Source: Phycisphaerales bacterium
GTDB taxonomy: Bacteria > Planctomycetota > Phycisphaerae > Phycisphaerales > UBA1924
Direction of reading: 5' to 3'
Assembly: GCA_029260515.1 (NCBI GenBank)
Contig: JAJDDC010000070.1
Span: forward strand, 699,770-763,769
DNA length: 64,000 bases
The translations under genes and the position numbers were made by a program. The number at the start of each line of letters is the position of its first letter. Position 1 is the first letter of the stretch. The notes below the pieces were generated by a model. The model made no database searches. It saw only the letters and a program-made list of their open reading frames with translations, and was not told the DNA's origin. Positions 6,855 through 15,632 of the stretch are shown one piece after another.

Positions 6855-9032
6855 TCACGGGCAGCCGGCGCCGAACGCGATGAGGAAGTTGAGCACGTCG
6901 GAGAAGTCGAGCACGCGGAAGGGGGCGGCGGTGTCGATGAGCAGGTCGCCGGTGCCGAACGCGGTCAGGAAGCCGAGCACGTCGGTGAAGTCGAGCATGC
7001 GGTTGCCGTCGAAGTCGGCCGGGCAGCTGACCTGCCCGCTGTAGTAGCGGCGCGCGAGTGCCACGGCGTCCTTGTGGATCTCGATGCCGATGTGGCGACC
7101 GGGAAGGTCGTCGGCGGGCGGGTGGATGCCGCCCCAGATGCGGGACATCGAGGTCTGGTCGGAGGCGTCGATGTAGCGGGCCCACTGCAGCGTGCAGTTG
7201 ATGCTCGGGCCGTCCTCGAAGACGAGGAACTCGTTCTGCGGGCAGAGGAACTCGCCGACGCCGCCCGGGAAGAACTCCGAGCCGGTCATCGCGCCCATCA
7301 CGTGTGCCGCGCACCGCGAGTACGTGGAGTGACCGGAGTAGTAGCCCGGGAAGGGCGGGGAGACGAAGCTCGGACGCTGGTAGGGCCACCAGTCGCGTCC
7401 CAGGATCCAGCCGACGCCGGCGTCGTCCACGTCGGGATCGACGATGAAGTCGGGGCCGCGCCACCCGAGGACGGCGATCTTTCCTTCGCTGCCGGCAAGA
7501 TGCTCGTGCCTGGCGCCGGGCATCGTGGTCTGCGCGGTGACCAGCTCGATGTACCCCGGGACCAGGCGGATCCCGAGCGGGTTGTAGCTGGGCATCGTGG
7601 GGTTGCTGCTCTGCCCGCGGTCGCACATCCAGCGGATGGCGCTGACCGGGCGGATGTAGTCGTACCAGCCCTTGGCGCCCCAGCAGGCGATCGCGGTGTC
7701 GTGCATCGCCCCGCCCATCAGCAGGTACGCCTTCACGTCCCACTCCAGGTCGGGCAGGATCGGGCCCTCACCCATCAACCGCTTCTCGAAGTCCGGGTGG
7801 TCGTTGACGTAGTTGAGGATCGTGAACCAGTGCCCGGGGGGTGTCTCGGAATCGGGGCCGTCGGCCCAGAACTCGGCGAGGATGCGGGCGTAGTCGCCGC
7901 GCGGCACGATCTCGGGCGGGTAGGGCAGGCCGGTGACCGGGTTGATCGGGTGACCGGGGCTCCAGTCGCCGCCGTTCTCGCGGTCGTAGTAGTCGGCCCA
8001 CTCATCGACGTCGGGCAGGTCGGAGTTGCCGAACGTCGCGGGCGAGATATCAATCACGACATTGTCGGTCGGGTCCAGGTGGCTCGACCACATCAGCACC
8101 TGCTCGACGCCCCAGCGGTAGTAGTCTTCGCCGGGCCCGCCCAGGAACGGCGGGTACCCGGGGTCGTGGTAGACCCAGTAGTCGAAGCCATCACGCTGGT
8201 AGACGTTCGCGTCCTCGGGATGGAGCGAGAACGGCGAGACGATGCCCCACTCCGGGCTCAGCGCGTTGAGCGCGCCGAACGGGATCGGGTTGCCCGACTG
8301 GTCGATGAAGAACTCGATCGCCAGCGGCTGCCAGTGGTTCGGGTCGCTCAGCTCGGGGTTGCCCGGGAGCTCGACGATCAGCGGCTCGTTGACCGGCTCG
8401 TAGTACTGGTTCTCGTAGTCGCCCGCCTCGTTGGCGCCGTCCGTATCGCCGAACGCGATGATCGTGTTGGCGATGCGGATGCCCAGCGCCGCCGGGGGCG
8501 TGTTGTCGGCGGGGTTGTACCCCAACTCGCCCAGCTTGGCCTCGATCAGCGGGATGCTCGTCGGTGCGCCGACGGAGTTCTGGAAGCGGTGCAGCAACAG
8601 GCGGTAGGCGGCGAAACTGATCGCCTTGTCCCGGTCCGCCTCGAGGTTGCCCGAGACCACACGTTCGTGGTGGAAGACCTGGTCGGGGACGGTCGTGTAC
8701 GCCGCCCACGCGTCCCACATCGCCGCGGAGACGTGGTACAGGTTGCGTGCGTGCACCGTCGGACGCGACTTGTCGTGCCGGATGCACTCGAGCATCGTCT
8801 CGTTCCAGTGGCGGGCGACCGACCAGTCCTCCGAGCCGCGGTGCGGGATCTCCTTGAGCGTGCCGTCGGGCTGCAGCGCGCGGTACAGGTACCGCCCGCC
8901 CCGATCGACCTTGCCCGAGTGGCTGTACTCCATCACCTGGGCCTGGGCGCCCACGCAGAACGTCATCCCGGCGAGCAGGCCGGCCGCCAGGGCCAGCGGC
9001 CGCGCCGCGACTTTGAATCTCATCATGTCCAT
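6855..9032 (-). CDS. Exported vanadium-dependent haloperoxidase-like protein with dockerin tail
   Basis: 725 residues from ATG 9032, preceded by GAGGA at eight bases; an upstream codon at 9059 has no site. The signal peptide is followed by a large alpha-helical domain of the PAP2/vanadium haloperoxidase superfamily. The vanadate/phosphate-binding set is complete: K454 and R461 in KGWYDYIRP, S566-G567-H568 in PGYYSGHS, and R631 and H637 in SRIWGGIHPP. Known relatives oxidise halides with peroxide, or act as phosphatases; which applies here cannot be read from the sequence. Residues 670-725 are the C-terminal module, with a first repeat close to a classical dockerin loop (CPADFDGNRMLDFTDV) and a second of GC type ending GAGCP. 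It is followed by a strong terminator. Confidence 0.88.
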   Translation of the reverse strand: MDMMRFKVAARPLALAAGLLAGMTFCVGAQAQVMEYSHSGKVDRGGRYLYRALQPDGTLKEIPHRGSEDWSVARHWNETMLECIRHDKSRPTVHARNLYHVSAAMWDAWAAYTTVPDQVFHHERVVSGNLEADRDKAISFAAYRLLLHRFQNSVGAPTSIPLIEAKLGELGYNPADNTPPAALGIRIANTIIAFGDTDGANEAGDYENQYYEPVNEPLIVELPGNPELSDPNHWQPLAIEFFIDQSGNPIPFGALNALSPEWGIVSPFSLHPEDANVYQRDGFDYWVYHDPGYPPFLGGPGEDYYRWGVEQVLMWSSHLDPTDNVVIDISPATFGNSDLPDVDEWADYYDRENGGDWSPGHPINPVTGLPYPPEIVPRGDYARILAEFWADGPDSETPPGHWFTILNYVNDHPDFEKRLMGEGPILPDLEWDVKAYLLMGGAMHDTAIACWGAKGWYDYIRPVSAIRWMCDRGQSSNPTMPSYNPLGIRLVPGYIELVTAQTTMPGARHEHLAGSEGKIAVLGWRGPDFIVDPDVDDAGVGWILGRDWWPYQRPSFVSPPFPGYYSGHSTYSRCAAHVMGAMTGSEFFPGGVGEFLCPQNEFLVFEDGPSINCTLQWARYIDASDQTSMSRIWGGIHPPADDLPGRHIGIEIHKDAVALARRYYSGQVSCPADFDGNRMLDFTDVLGFLTAFGTGDLLIDTAAPFRVLDFSDVLNFLIAFGAGCP

Positions 9033-9272
9033 CGCCTGTCCTCGCCTGGTTCGATCCACTCTCTACCGTCCCGGCTCCCCACACGGACATCCGGGGCGGG
9101 CGCGGACCGTCAGAACGACGGATCGTGCCCGCAAATCCATGCTACCCCGCATATTCCAGAATCCCAAGAAAATCGTTGCAACCGGATGCGCAGCAATCGA
9201 TCCCGGGCCCGGGAGGCCCGATCTCGCCGCTCCCGCCCCGTCCCGCGGGTCCGTGTAATCACCCGATCTCGC

Positions 9273-11585
9273 TCAGGGGCACCCGGCCCCGAACGACGCC
9301 AGGAACGCGACCACGTCGGAGAAGTCCCACTGCCCGAAGGGCTCGGCCAAGTCTGCGGCCGCGTCCTGCGTCCCGAACGCGACCAGGAACGCCGACACGT
9401 CGGAGAAGTCGAGCTGCCCGAAAGGCTCTGCAAGATCGGCCGGGCACGGCTGGACCTTCGAGCATTCGTACACGACCACCTCGACCGCGTCCACGCCCGC
9501 TTCGACCACCGAGCCCGAGCCCGTGTCGCTGGCCGTGAACCGCACGCGGACCTGGCCCGATGGCTCGGCGAAGATATCGCCCAGGCGCCAGCTCTTGGCG
9601 AACCACCCGCCAGTCGCCTCGACGCCCCCGGGCCCGATCGTCTCGAGCGTCTGCCACGAGCCGCCGTTGTTGTTGGAAACCTCGACGAGCATCACGTCCT
9701 CGCCCGCGCCCGCCCCGCTGGCGTTGGAGAACCACGAGGCGTACGAGAGGTACGCGTCGCCGCCGGTCGCGTCCATGGACGGGCTGGTCAGGATGGTCGA
9801 ACCGCCGTCCACGTCGGAGTTGCCGTCCTCGTTGTCGGTGAGGTAGCACCGCCCCGAGGCGTCGAAGTCGGAAGCCGGGTCGCCCCGGTCGCCCCCGCCG
9901 TTCGGAACGCCCCGGTCCCACTGCCCGTCGCTCGCGTTGCCCGACACGCCCCAGCCCTGGTCGGTCTCGAAATCGTCATCGAAGGCGGTCGTGACCGAGT
10001 CGGCGACCGGCGCCTCGAACGCGATGTCCGGGTAGCCCGAGGGGAGCGTGTAGACCCCGCCGTCGGTCGAGTGGACGCTGACCCAGAAGTACGAATCCGC
10101 CCCGCACTCCAGCGGAGGCGACGCGAACGTGAACCCGCCGGGCGAGCCGGTCGGCACGCCGGGGATGCTCGTCTGCCCCGCGTCCGTGATGATGTTCAGA
10201 TTCACTTCGCCCGCGTCCAGCACCAGCCCGATCTCCTCGACCAGGATCTCGATCTGCGCCCCGCCCGTGCTGGGCAGCACACCGGGGATCTCGCCCACCT
10301 GGTGGACCCGCAGGCGCGACCCCAGCGCGTCAACGCCGAGCACGAACATCCCGCGGTTGATGTCCGAGACGATGACCGTCCCGGACGGGAACGCGAAGTT
10401 GCTCCACGCCCCGTTGAACCCGTCGCTGTTGTTGGCTGGGTACGTGTCGAAGTACCCGATCTCGAACGGGTTGAGCGGGTCAGAGGCATCGAAGATCCGC
10501 AGCCCGCTCTGGTAGTTCGACTCGAGCAGGATCTCACCGACCGTGTACAGGTTGTGGTCCGTCGCGCCCAGGCCAGTGGAGAACGTGCCGGCCTGGGAGG
10601 GGTTTCCCAGATCGGACACGTCGATGACGCGGGTCGTCGTCTGCGACACCAGCCCGTCGATCTCGTCGAGCTCGTCGTTGAGGTACAGGTACTGCTTGTC
10701 CTCGCTCAACCACGCCTGGTGCGAGTAACTCGGGGTCGAGTAGTTCAGCGTCGAGATTGTGAAGAAGTTCCCGGGGGTCGTCACGTCCACGATCCGCAGG
10801 CCCGTGTTGGTCCACCCGCCGTCGAGGCCCGAGCAGCAGAAGGCGATCTCGCGCCCCGCGTACGGCCCCTCGGTGTAGCTGACAACCTGCGCGTCGTGGA
10901 CGTACATCTGCGACCACGCGCTGGCGATCTGGGGGCTCGTCGGGTTGGAGATGTTCAGCTCGACGAGCCCGCCGTTGCCCGCGTTCGCGCCGACGATGAA
11001 CAGCCGCCCCGACTCCGGGTTGTTCACGAGATTGTGCGCGGTGGTGAACCCGCCCGCGGTGGAGTTGCCGACGTGGGTGACGTTGCCGTTGTCGATGTCG
11101 GACATGTCCATGATCTGGACGCCGACGCCGGTCTGGTCCGAGACGCCGTAAGCGTAATCACCGATCACCTTGACGTCGTGCCAGAGGCTGGTGGGCCCGC
11201 TGACGACGGTCAGCAGAACCGGGTTGACCGGGTCGGTGATCTCGACGAAACCGTAGCCGCGCTCGAGACCCATGATCGCGTACTCACGACCGCTCGGCGA
11301 GACGTACCCCCAGCAGTCGTTTCCCGAGGCGTGCCCGCCGGGGAACGTGCCCAGGGGCATGTGCGCCAGGAGCGTCGCGCCCGCGGACTGGTATGGCCCA
11401 CGCGCCGGGTCGTTCGTGTCGATCGGCTGCCCGAATGTCCACAGCTCGCCGAGCACCGGCGGTTGGAGGCTGACGAGCTTGCGCCAGTCCTCGTCGTGGG
11501 CCCCGGCGGCGCCGACGATGGCCGCGCACGCCCCGAGCGAAAGAAGGAAGCGAGAACGATCGGCGACCCGGAAACCCTGGTGCAT
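9273..11585 (-). CDS. Choice-of-anchor B family exported protein with GC-type dockerin
   Basis: About 770 residues. ATG 11585 (MHQGFRVADRSRFLLSLGAC) is preferred because GAAGG lies at workable distance; ATG 11594 abuts that site. After the signal peptide, residues about 30-480 match the choice-of-anchor B architecture with LVIVD-type strands (GYGFVEITDP, GVQIMDMSDI, TGLRIVDVTTP, GLRIFDASDPLNP), probably a propeller. A linker (about 480-540) leads to a jelly-roll-like module starting FETDQGWGVSG and ending VVEAGVDAVEVV, nearly repeated in the M14 carboxypeptidase at 48.5 kb. Residues 714-770 are the paired GC-type tail (CPADLAEPFGQLDFSDV to FGAGCP). No catalytic site is seen; a binding or structural surface role is likely. 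Confidence 0.87.
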   Translation of the reverse strand: MHQGFRVADRSRFLLSLGACAAIVGAAGAHDEDWRKLVSLQPPVLGELWTFGQPIDTNDPARGPYQSAGATLLAHMPLGTFPGGHASGNDCWGYVSPSGREYAIMGLERGYGFVEITDPVNPVLLTVVSGPTSLWHDVKVIGDYAYGVSDQTGVGVQIMDMSDIDNGNVTHVGNSTAGGFTTAHNLVNNPESGRLFIVGANAGNGGLVELNISNPTSPQIASAWSQMYVHDAQVVSYTEGPYAGREIAFCCSGLDGGWTNTGLRIVDVTTPGNFFTISTLNYSTPSYSHQAWLSEDKQYLYLNDELDEIDGLVSQTTTRVIDVSDLGNPSQAGTFSTGLGATDHNLYTVGEILLESNYQSGLRIFDASDPLNPFEIGYFDTYPANNSDGFNGAWSNFAFPSGTVIVSDINRGMFVLGVDALGSRLRVHQVGEIPGVLPSTGGAQIEILVEEIGLVLDAGEVNLNIITDAGQTSIPGVPTGSPGGFTFASPPLECGADSYFWVSVHSTDGGVYTLPSGYPDIAFEAPVADSVTTAFDDDFETDQGWGVSGNASDGQWDRGVPNGGGDRGDPASDFDASGRCYLTDNEDGNSDVDGGSTILTSPSMDATGGDAYLSYASWFSNASGAGAGEDVMLVEVSNNNGGSWQTLETIGPGGVEATGGWFAKSWRLGDIFAEPSGQVRVRFTASDTGSGSVVEAGVDAVEVVVYECSKVQPCPADLAEPFGQLDFSDVSAFLVAFGTQDAAADLAEPFGQWDFSDVVAFLASFGAGCP

Positions 11586-11703
11586 CCCAAACATCCTTCG
11601 TGCTGCGGAGCGGCAATATGGGCGATATGCCCCGAGAAGCCAATCCTGACCCAGACGCCCCAGGATACGGCCCCACCCCCGATCTGGTTGCCCGTCTTTC
11701 TCA

Positions 11704-12645
11704 ATGGGCGAACCCCGTCGCCCGGGCGCCCGAATGATGCCCGGCATGCCGACCGCAACCATCATCGCCGTCTCCGCCCTGCTCGCCGGCCCACAGGCGC
11801 CTCCCCAGGGGGCGCCCCGCGAGCCGCTGGCCCAGCCCCGCGCGGTCATGCCCGAGAACACGCCGACGCCCTCCGCGACCATCCTGCTCGCCGACTTCGA
11901 CCACCCGCCGACGGTCGCCCTCTCGTGGACCACGCGTGAGGGCGAGCGCGTCGAGATCGTCGGCGCCCGCCCGTACGCGGGTGACCGGGGGCGCACACTG
12001 CTGGGGCGCAACGTCGAATGCTTCGTCGCCGTTGGCGGCACGCGGCTGACCAAGGGCGCCGGGCGCCCCGAGGGCGCCATCGTCCGCGTCGGGTTCTACA
12101 AGAAGGACGCGACCGCCCTGTTCTTCGACGACATCGCCGAGAACGGCCGCGTCCGGATCGAGCTGTCGGGCGTCCGCTTCAACCAGCCCGCGGGCGCGCT
12201 GGCCCAGAGCGTCATCCAGCACCTCAAGTTCGCGCCCGAGCAGCTCGAGGTCTGCTCGCTTCCCACCGACGCACGCGACCAGTTCAACACCGCAAGCCCG
12301 ACCGACACGCTCAACGGGCGTGTCCAGCCCGATATCGACGCCCGCCTGGGCGTGCTCGCCGCCGGCCCGCCTGATCAGGGCTCGTGCGCGGTCACAACAC
12401 ACGCAGACGGCTCGCTCACACTCGTGTGTGAGTTCACATACCCGTTGCTCCGCCACCTCCAGGACCCCTGGAACTCGGGCGTGCCCGGCACGTTCGTGGA
12501 GCCGATCCATTTCCATGTCGAGTTCGAGGCGCTGCCCACCCGTGTGCTCGAACGCATCGAGGCGGGTGAGCTGCCCTGGCCCCCGCCCGACCGCATGCTC
12601 GACGAGACCGGCGATCAGCCCGGGGTCTCGGGCGACGACGAGTAG
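11704..12645 (+). CDS. Exported protein of unknown function
   Basis: Up to 313 residues. The ATG at 11704 gives a basic N-terminus (GEPRRPGAR) before the hydrophobic stretch TATIIAVSALLAGPQA; ATG codons at 11734, 11737 and 11746 would remove the basic part and none has a clear ribosome site. The mature protein is mixed, with one Cys in NVECFVAV and others in EVCSLP, GSCAVTT and LVCEF that could pair outside the cytoplasm. No known domain is recognised. It is divergent from the choice-of-anchor B gene and ends before a hairpin shared with the next minus-strand gene. It carries neither a dockerin nor a PEP-CTERM tail. Confidence 0.65.
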   Translation: MGEPRRPGARMMPGMPTATIIAVSALLAGPQAPPQGAPREPLAQPRAVMPENTPTPSATILLADFDHPPTVALSWTTREGERVEIVGARPYAGDRGRTLLGRNVECFVAVGGTRLTKGAGRPEGAIVRVGFYKKDATALFFDDIAENGRVRIELSGVRFNQPAGALAQSVIQHLKFAPEQLEVCSLPTDARDQFNTASPTDTLNGRVQPDIDARLGVLAAGPPDQGSCAVTTHADGSLTLVCEFTYPLLRHLQDPWNSGVPGTFVEPIHFHVEFEALPTRVLERIEAGELPWPPPDRMLDETGDQPGVSGDDE

Positions 12646-12660
12646 CCGTGCCAACGAAAA

Positions 12661-12690
12661 CCGGCCCGCGACCGGTTGGTCGCGGGCCGG
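12661..12690. terminator. Bidirectional hairpin between convergent genes
   Basis: A 13-bp perfect stem (12661-12673 with 12678-12690), loop GGTT. It lies 15 bases after the plus-strand stop at 12645 and 30 bases after the minus-strand stop at 12721. The minus-strand side is followed by TTTTCG (complement of 12655-12660), favouring function for the minus gene. Confidence 0.7.
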
Positions 12691-12720
12691 GAACAGGGTG
12701 TGCTCACCCGAGGGATCCGA

Positions 12721-15402
12721 TCACGGGCAGCCGGCGCCGAACGCCGTCAGGAAGGCGATGACGTCGTCGAAGTTCCACACGCCGAAGGGCAGGGCCAGGT
12801 CCGCCGCCGCGTCCATCGACCCGAATGCGGTCAGGAACGAGATGACGTCGTCGAAGTTGAGTGTGCCGTAGGGGACCGACAAGTCCGCGTCGTTGCACCC
12901 CAGGTCGCCCAGCAGGCCCAGCACGTAGTCGACGTCCGCCTGATCGACGACCAGGTCGCCGTTCATGTCGCACGACAGGTCCATCTTGACGGCCTGGCCC
13001 AGGTCGGTCCAGTCGCCGAGGTTGGCCTCGATGTAGTCCACGTCGGCCTGGTCCACGACGCCGTCGGCGCCGGTGGGGGCCCAGCCGCGGGTCGTGCCCG
13101 CCGCGCCCGCGACGTCGGCCCGGCTGGCGCCGACGGTGTACGCGATCGACCCGTCACCGATGACGGTCCCGAAGAAGTTGTTGTCGCCCATGAGCGAGAA
13201 CCAGGCGTTGTCCACGGCCACGAAGCCCGCGGCCCGGTCCAGGGTCTCGTCGTTCATCCCGTCGCCGACCACGAACGAGTCGATGATCCCGTCGCCGCCC
13301 TCGGAATCCACGCCGAGCACGGGCAGGATGTCCAGCCCGTTGTCGGCGAGCACCAGGCCGTCGGCCCAGTAGCGGACGTCCTCGCGGTCGAAGTTGCCGT
13401 CGTTGTTGCCGTCGCCCAGCAGCTCCGGGCACGCGTCGGCGCCGGGGGCGGTCACGCCGCCGTTGGCGGTCCCGTCGCCATCGATGTCGAGCAGGGCGCC
13501 CGAGCCGGCGGGGGCGGCCCAGGCGGCGCCGCCCTCGCGATCGATGATGGCCTCGAGCATATCGCTCGCGTCGGCGGCGGTGCGGAGCCCGTCGCCATCG
13601 AAGTCGTAGGCGATCTTGTTGCGCCGGGGCATGGAGTTGTCCCCGCCGTAGTTGATGTTCGCCCCGCCCTGGCTGATGTACCTGACCCCGCCGACGACGC
13701 CGTCGGTGTAGGTCGGGCCGGTGGTGCGGAAGGGGACGGTCCCGGTCGCCGCGAAGTCGAACGAGTCGAACGCCGCGTTCGCCAGCGCGTTGCCCGGGTC
13801 GTTGAGCGAGAAGTCCTGGACGTTGGGGTTCAGGTCCGGGTTGGCGATGATCGGGATTGGCTGGGTTGCGCTGCTCGGGTTGCTCTCGGGAACGAAATCG
13901 GGGGAGGCGTTGAGCAGGAAGAGCTGGGCGAGCCGCTCGCCGGGCATGAAGTCGGACTCGGGGCCGCCGGGCACGTCGATGAACGCCGCCACCGAGCGAC
14001 GGATGTTGTTGACGAACGCGCCGACCTGGGCGTTGGGCGTGGGCGGGCCGAACGAGCCCGGGATCGGGCCCACCTCGGAGGGGTCCCAGCCCCAGCCGCC
14101 CAGTTCGGGCGCCACCGAGCGGTAATCGCCGCGGGTCGAGATCGACGCCGGGCCGATGATGCTGTACCCGTTGGGCCCGCCGTCGTTGGTGGTGTCCTCG
14201 GTCGGTCGGGCGGTGACCGTGCCGCCCTTGAGGTCGAAGACGACGCCCAGGACGTCGTTCTGGTTGAGGGCCAGGAAGCCCGAGCCGGTCACGCCGCGCT
14301 CGGCGCCGGTGTGCCCGATTGCCAGGCGCGCGTTCTTGACCGTCGCGTCCATGCGGCTCGAGCCGCTCTTGCTCGAGGGCTGGTAGTTCGCGCCCACGCG
14401 GTCCGAGGAGCTATTGCTGTCGGCGCGACGCCCGACGTTCTCGCCCACGCCGTACGACGGGTCGATCGCGATCCCGTTCATGAACGCGTTGCGTGTGCCC
14501 GAGCCCGAGTCGCGGCAGATCTTCTCGAGGTTCTCGCCGGTGAGCAGGCGGCCCGTTCCCGCCAGGTGACGCAGGTCCGAGACGTGGATCTCGCTCTTGC
14601 CCACGCCGTAGTTCACCGTCGCCGAGACCGGCGCCAGCGCCAGGGCGTACTCGTAGACAGTGTTCGCGTCGGGCGAGCCGGTGTTGGTGTTGAGGATCGC
14701 CAGCGGGCGGAGCAGGTTGGTCTGGTCCGTCGCGACGCCGGTCTTGTCGGTTGTCAGACGCGGGTTGGCGCCGTAGCCCGAAGAACTGGGCGTCGCGTCC
14801 GGGCGGGGCGTGCCCGCCTGGATGGCGAACCAGCTCACCGGGACGTCGGCGGCCGCGAAGTCAATCGTGAACCCGTTGTCCGGGTCGCCCGCGTTCAGGA
14901 GCTGCGCCGAGTACCCCGCGTCGGCGTTGGGCACGAAGGGCATGCCCGAGCGATGGTTCGGGTTCCCGATCCCTTGCAGCACGCCCGCGATCACCAGATC
15001 GGCACGGTTCCACAGCGCGTCGTCGGTGTACGACGAGTTGCCCGGGTCGTCGGACGTCTCGCCGTCGATGTCGTCGTCGAACTCGTCGGGCATCTGGTCG
15101 AAGATGGTCGCGAACGTGTCCAGCTCGTTGATCCCGTTGCCCGAGCCCAGGATCCGGTAGTGCAGATACCAGTGGGGCGAGCCCGCGCCGGGCGCAAGCT
15201 GGTCGGGGAAGATGGACCCGAGCGAGCCGGCCTGCAGGTCCCCATCGACGTCGATGAAGTCGTTGGTCGCCGCGGGGCTGTCGAAGTAGTTGGCCTGGAG
15301 CGTCGCGCCCGAGCCGGTGATGACGGACGGCTGCGCAAGGCCCGGCGTCGCCGCCGCGCCGCACGCGGCCACCATGAGCATGATCTTCTTCTGACGATTC
15401 AT
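12721..15402 (-). CDS. Large exported PstS-like protein with dockerin repeats and GC-type tail
   Basis: 893 residues from ATG 15402, with GGGAG nine bases upstream and a clear signal peptide (MNRQKKIMLMVAACGAAATP). Residues 27-36 (VITGSGATLQ) and 297-305 (RDSGSGTRN) resemble the anion-binding loops of PstS-type phosphate-binding proteins, which suggests a periplasmic binding-protein fold with extra insertions; the ligand is not known. The region from about 580 to 835 has several calcium-loop repeats (DFDGDGLRTAADASD, GDGNNDGNFDREDV, GADGVVDQADVDYI, DMNGDLVVDQADVDYV), i.e. classical dockerin-type units. Residues 836-893 are the GC-type pair. The next gene upstream on the same strand encodes a pseudopilin. 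Confidence 0.8.
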   Translation of the reverse strand: MNRQKKIMLMVAACGAAATPGLAQPSVITGSGATLQANYFDSPAATNDFIDVDGDLQAGSLGSIFPDQLAPGAGSPHWYLHYRILGSGNGINELDTFATIFDQMPDEFDDDIDGETSDDPGNSSYTDDALWNRADLVIAGVLQGIGNPNHRSGMPFVPNADAGYSAQLLNAGDPDNGFTIDFAAADVPVSWFAIQAGTPRPDATPSSSGYGANPRLTTDKTGVATDQTNLLRPLAILNTNTGSPDANTVYEYALALAPVSATVNYGVGKSEIHVSDLRHLAGTGRLLTGENLEKICRDSGSGTRNAFMNGIAIDPSYGVGENVGRRADSNSSSDRVGANYQPSSKSGSSRMDATVKNARLAIGHTGAERGVTGSGFLALNQNDVLGVVFDLKGGTVTARPTEDTTNDGGPNGYSIIGPASISTRGDYRSVAPELGGWGWDPSEVGPIPGSFGPPTPNAQVGAFVNNIRRSVAAFIDVPGGPESDFMPGERLAQLFLLNASPDFVPESNPSSATQPIPIIANPDLNPNVQDFSLNDPGNALANAAFDSFDFAATGTVPFRTTGPTYTDGVVGGVRYISQGGANINYGGDNSMPRRNKIAYDFDGDGLRTAADASDMLEAIIDREGGAAWAAPAGSGALLDIDGDGTANGGVTAPGADACPELLGDGNNDGNFDREDVRYWADGLVLADNGLDILPVLGVDSEGGDGIIDSFVVGDGMNDETLDRAAGFVAVDNAWFSLMGDNNFFGTVIGDGSIAYTVGASRADVAGAAGTTRGWAPTGADGVVDQADVDYIEANLGDWTDLGQAVKMDLSCDMNGDLVVDQADVDYVLGLLGDLGCNDADLSVPYGTLNFDDVISFLTAFGSMDAAADLALPFGVWNFDDVIAFLTAFGAGCP

Positions 15403-15632
15403 CGTGTGATCTCCCTGTGGGTTGGAACCCGAAACACTCGTGTCTGTCCCTGCCGCGGACGGAATCTCTCCTCGAACACGCCCCGCCGTGAAGAAAGCGC
15501 ACAACCACCGCGCCACCGCAACACCCGTCCCCTCGCGTTGCGGCCTGGGGGCTCGAAACCGGTTGTCGAGTTGTCAGGCGTCCGTGCCGCCCGAAACGAC
15601 GCGGGGCCCGGTCGGGGGCCACGCGCGATGGA

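Noticed and set aside
7074..11939. Very long plus-strand open frame (about 1600 codons) opposite the haloperoxidase and choice-of-anchor B genes
   Set aside because: It is antisense to two genes with complete motifs, is made of Arg/Val/Asp/Gly-rich low-information sequence, and lacks a start signal. High G+C content makes such antisense frames common.
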